Source of the DNA: Austropuccinia psidii
Lineage: Eukaryota; Basidiomycota; Pucciniomycetes; Pucciniales; Sphaerophragmiaceae
Assembly: GCA_023105745.1 (NCBI GenBank)
Contig: JALGQZ010000001.1
Coordinates: forward strand, 63,754,937 to 63,818,936
Direction of reading: 5' to 3'
Length of the DNA stretch: 64,000 nt
The translations under genes were made by a program, and so were the position numbers. The notes under the pieces were generated by a model. That model saw only the letters and a program-made list of their open reading frames with translations. It was not told the DNA's origin and searched no databases. The stretch's first letter is position 1; every line of letters starts with the position of its first letter. Shown here one piece after another: positions 60,801 to 64,000 of the stretch.

Positions 60801-63426
60801 CTATTGTATCAGAGATTCTGCCTTTTGATTCTTTGAAATTCTGGGGGTCTCCACAGCTTTTTTTACTCAGTGGCATTCACAGATGCTTAGGATAAAGAAA
60901 GGAATAATAAAAGCTCTCACAGGATGAAAAATTAGAATAAAAGTAGTTTGGCATAGAAAATAAGGTGTGTGTGTATTTTTTGCATGTATGTTGGCAGAAT
61001 GTTCTTGCTCTTGTTTTTACCTTTTAATCCATGAATCAAAATCTTGTAGTTTTATTTTTTATTGTTTTTGGCTATAGGTATTCTTCCACTGAGTTTGAAA
61101 CATTGAAGAGGATATTCATTATTAGCTTATTACTTTGGTGAGCTATGGGAAGCTTAAAAGACTACTAATCATGATAAAATCTTTCTAAAATTTGAAATTG
61201 ATGATTTTTTAAGCTATTTCTTTTGTAAAATTCCGTCATAATAAACTCAAATATGATCTCTACAATAATACTTTGATTTTAATTTTGCTCAGATCATGTA
61301 AAAACAAAAAATATGTGCTTATTCACAAAACTCTGGGAAAATAATAAGGCTTTCAATCCAAAGATTTGTTACTTCTTTCATCTGAAGTATTTGGAAGAGC
61401 TTTACCACCATCTTTGATCTTCTTTTGGAGTATTGTTTGGTGAGTTAAGTCTTGTTCCAGTGATTTAAAAGGGATATTTTGGGGGAATAATCAAAATAAT
61501 CTCCAATGAGAAAACCGATATTGGGTATATTAGGTGACTGATATCCAATATTGATGAGAAGATTTTCCTGAGAGTCTTTTGATAGTTTATAAAAATGTCT
61601 TTGTGGGAGCTTAGAGACTGTCTGTGACTTCAACTCAATTTAGGAGCCATATATTCACCATGTAATTGCTTCCTTAATCTCTGGAAAAGATGAAGGTAGC
61701 TACATAAAGGTCACTTTTTTCCCATCAAGGGAAGGATACCTCATTAATTAAAAGAAATCCAGGAACTCAGTTGATATTTAACTAAAGGATTATTTATAAT
61801 TCATTTTAAAGTTCATTTCAATTTTTTTGGAATCACTTTTCTAAGAGTAAAAAAACGCCTGCTGATAAAAAAAAGAATTATCAGATAATTCAAGCACAAA
61901 TCAAAGGTACATGCTTCTTTCCAACAATATATATTATTATTGAAATTTTTTTGGATTTAATTAATTTATTTAAGATTAATGAAAAACTTTTTCTAATTGG
62001 AAAACTTAAAATAATTGTTTTTTCAATAATATTTTTGAAGGCCAAATGCCTCAATAAAGATAACAGGGAATGAAGGAATCTGATAATTTTGATTATTTAT
62101 TTATAAGATATTGAAAGAGATGTTTGTTTTTTATTGTTTGATTTTTATCAGAAAAAGAAGCATAGAAGGCCTTGTCGGTTGAGGAAAAAATAATAATATG
62201 AGATCAGGATTTCTTTCATTGATTTATTTTATAGGTAAAATAAATAATAATATCCTGGTAAAAACTTGAATAACCCATTAAGAAATATCATTGGTGAAAT
62301 ATGAAGCATTACTTTTAGCCTTTAAGTTGCTATCAGAATCCCAAAATAGAACTCTTCCTCAATGATATTGATGAAAGAAGAAATTTGTTTTATTAATTCC
62401 ATATTTTCCTCTATTTCCAATGTTGCTTTCTATGTCTTGAGAACTCACAATAATTCCTGTCTCTATTTGTTAGAATTAGTTATCTTTTGGATTTTATGGG
62501 TATGAGGTTTGAATAAGAAATCTTGTAATTTTGGGGTTTCATTATCCTCAAATTGGAAAAGACATTATTGAGCCAAGAAAATTTGAGCTGGATAATTATT
62601 GTTCTCAGAAATTTTTGACTTGAAATTACATTAGTTATAATTAATATTTGTCATTTCATTAACTATGGAAAATAATTTTCATGTCCTTGTCATGAGATTT
62701 TCCCCTGTTAAGTGGGACTAGTGGGGACTTCATATCTTTCACACTGTATTTTTATTTAGTTATGCGCAGTATTTTATATTAAATTTGCCAGGGTTTTCAT
62801 CTTTCAAAAAGTACTGTTGATAATTGCCTGAGCAGCTCTAAGAGAATAAAAATTAAACTTTTTTGAGGATTTAATTTTAAATGAAACAAGTATATATTTT
62901 TAGTCAAGCAGTAAAGTATAAGGGCTAGAAGTGTGAAAATTAGGTATTCCGAGAAAGAAAGTTTTTTTTGTAAATTATATTTTTAGGATGAGAAAAGAAG
63001 AGTAATAGACTAGGTAGGGTTTTGAAAAGTCAAAGATAGGCAGAAAGCCTTGTTATTTCTCCAAAAATATGTGTTTTTGGAAGAATTAATATTTCCTCTG
63101 GTGAAAGAAGATTTTTGTTTTTGTATATACAGTGAGGAATATTTATGAGATTTTTTGAAAATAATTCAATTTAGAAGAAGAGGAAAATAGATTATTGAAA
63201 AATATTTCTTTTGGAAGGGCTAATGGCTAAAGAAATTATCCAGGGCTATGTTCACCATGAGAAACGTGGCTCTGCTTGACAGAAGTTGTTCTAGGTAAAA
63301 ATAAGATTAGATGTGGAGAACCATAAGATTTGACCTTTATATGCAAACTTGCTTTACCTAGATTCTGTATCTTTCCATTCCGGATAATGATGAGAAGCCT
63401 CAAAATCACAGATTTTTCTTTTTGAT

Positions 63427-63428
<2 letters not shown>
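57825..63428. other. AT-rich spacer, no gene seen
   Basis: No credible gene. A less AT-rich patch at 59580-60010 contains ATGGCCACCACAACTC at 59817 followed by only 16 codons, and further on a Gly/Arg-rich peptide (GKRSPGRERGAGIGENHQP) in another frame. It may be a retroelement relic, but I cannot name it. Confidence 0.45.
60066..60098. repeat. Perfect inverted repeat with internal palindrome
   Basis: CTCTTGTACAG (60066-60076) and its exact complement (60088-60098) are separated by 11 bp. The left arm also overlaps the 12-bp palindrome GTACAGCTGTAC (60071-60082). A further partial copy of the CTGTACAAGAG arm lies near 60168. The sequence could form a hairpin; no associated gene is seen. Confidence 0.55.

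Positions 63429-63465
<37 letters not shown>
63429..63465. repeat. (TA)n microsatellite
   Basis: 37 bp of uninterrupted TA dinucleotide repeat. Confidence 0.97.
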
Positions 63466-63468
<3 letters not shown>

Positions 63469-63903
63469 CATAACATATTTCTTATTGAAAAGATTTGAAT
63501 AAGTGAAAAACTCATTTCATCCAGTTTATCCCTGTTTTAAAATTCTTTTTGCTATCAAATTTTGTAATAACCACCATATTAAAGCTCAAAAATTTGTTTT
63601 TATCTTTCTAAGGGCTCTATTAATATGAAATTTTCATAAATTAAGTAGCCTTTGACTTTGAGCTATTCATCATTTTGAACTAATTTTTACAATATTATTG
63701 TATTTCAGCTTGTCTCGCTTGAAAACAGGGCTCTTAGGGAGGTTAAGTGTTTGGATGAAACCCACAATTATATCACTAAAAATATTTGAATTTTCAAATT
63801 GCAGAATTAAAAAAAACAGAGTTCTAACATAGAAAAGCCTATTTCATAAATAAAAATAAAGAGGAATTATTTGTTTCTTTTATCAATCACAATCAATGTC
63901 CTT
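63466..63903. other. AT-rich spacer, no gene seen
   Basis: Nothing recognisable between the TA microsatellite and the T-rich tail. Confidence 0.5.
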
Positions 63904-63975
63904 TGTTTTTTTTCTTTTTTTTCTTTTTTTTTATTTTTTTTATTTTTTTTATTTTTTTTATTTATTTTTTTCTAT
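63904..63975. repeat. T-rich simple repeat
   Basis: Runs of 7-10 T separated by single A or C, approximating (ATTTTTTTT)n toward the end of the window. Confidence 0.9.
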
Positions 63976-64000
63976 CTTTTTCGATTTTTCTCGGAAGACT

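Noticed and set aside
1..64000. CRISPR array, bacterial operons or prokaryotic promoters
   Set aside because: Introns, LTR retrotransposons and gene structure show a eukaryotic nuclear sequence; no regularly spaced repeat array is present.

Overview
This is a strongly AT-rich eukaryotic window with short GT-AG introns of about 55-105 bp. It holds one intact host gene in a background of decayed transposable elements. The Gag-Pol fragments closely resemble Ty3/gypsy polyproteins I know from rust fungi (Pucciniales). The very AT-rich, repeat-swollen, CpG-poor background fits a large rust genome such as Austropuccinia psidii; that species guess is inference.

Layout. 1-3870: AT-rich spacer with a pair of 39-bp palindromic repeats and degenerate short tandem repeats. 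3871-13843: a nearly full-length, broken Ty3/gypsy chromovirus-type element on the minus strand (5' LTR 13843-11941, gag, protease, RT/RNase H, integrase, chromodomain, polypurine tract, outer-truncated 3' LTR). 14214-14444: a copia-type Gag relic. 19934-21852, 27385-29273 and 33877-35740: solo LTRs of the same 1.9-kb LTR family, with exact or near-exact 5-bp target duplications. 24806-26355: a decayed short relative of the Harbinger element described next.

38473-46886 is a nested locus. An old open reading frame was split by a related LTR (38824-46737, target duplication AGTCC). That LTR was itself split by a 5.8-kb PIF/Harbinger DNA transposon (39452-45245, 26-bp perfect terminal inverted repeats, 3-bp duplication ATT). 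The Harbinger element carries a four-exon Myb/SANT-like protein gene, a DDE transposase with intact D and E motifs but frameshifts, and a third gene that looks like a Tet/JBP-type 2OG-Fe(II) dioxygenase (the class that oxidises 5-methylcytosine). This cargo gene is the most interesting item here.

47911-50269 is an intact eight-exon class-I photolyase gene (572 aa) in a GC- and CpG-richer island. 50270-64000 is again AT-rich spacer, with another solo LTR (55842-57819, target duplication GGATT) that keeps a clear TATA box.

The LTR copies differ repeatedly at CpG sites in the way expected of 5-methylcytosine deamination. A transposon carrying a Tet-like gene therefore sits in a genome whose repeats look methylated and deaminated; the functional link is a hypothesis. 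No tRNA, rRNA or CRISPR was found.
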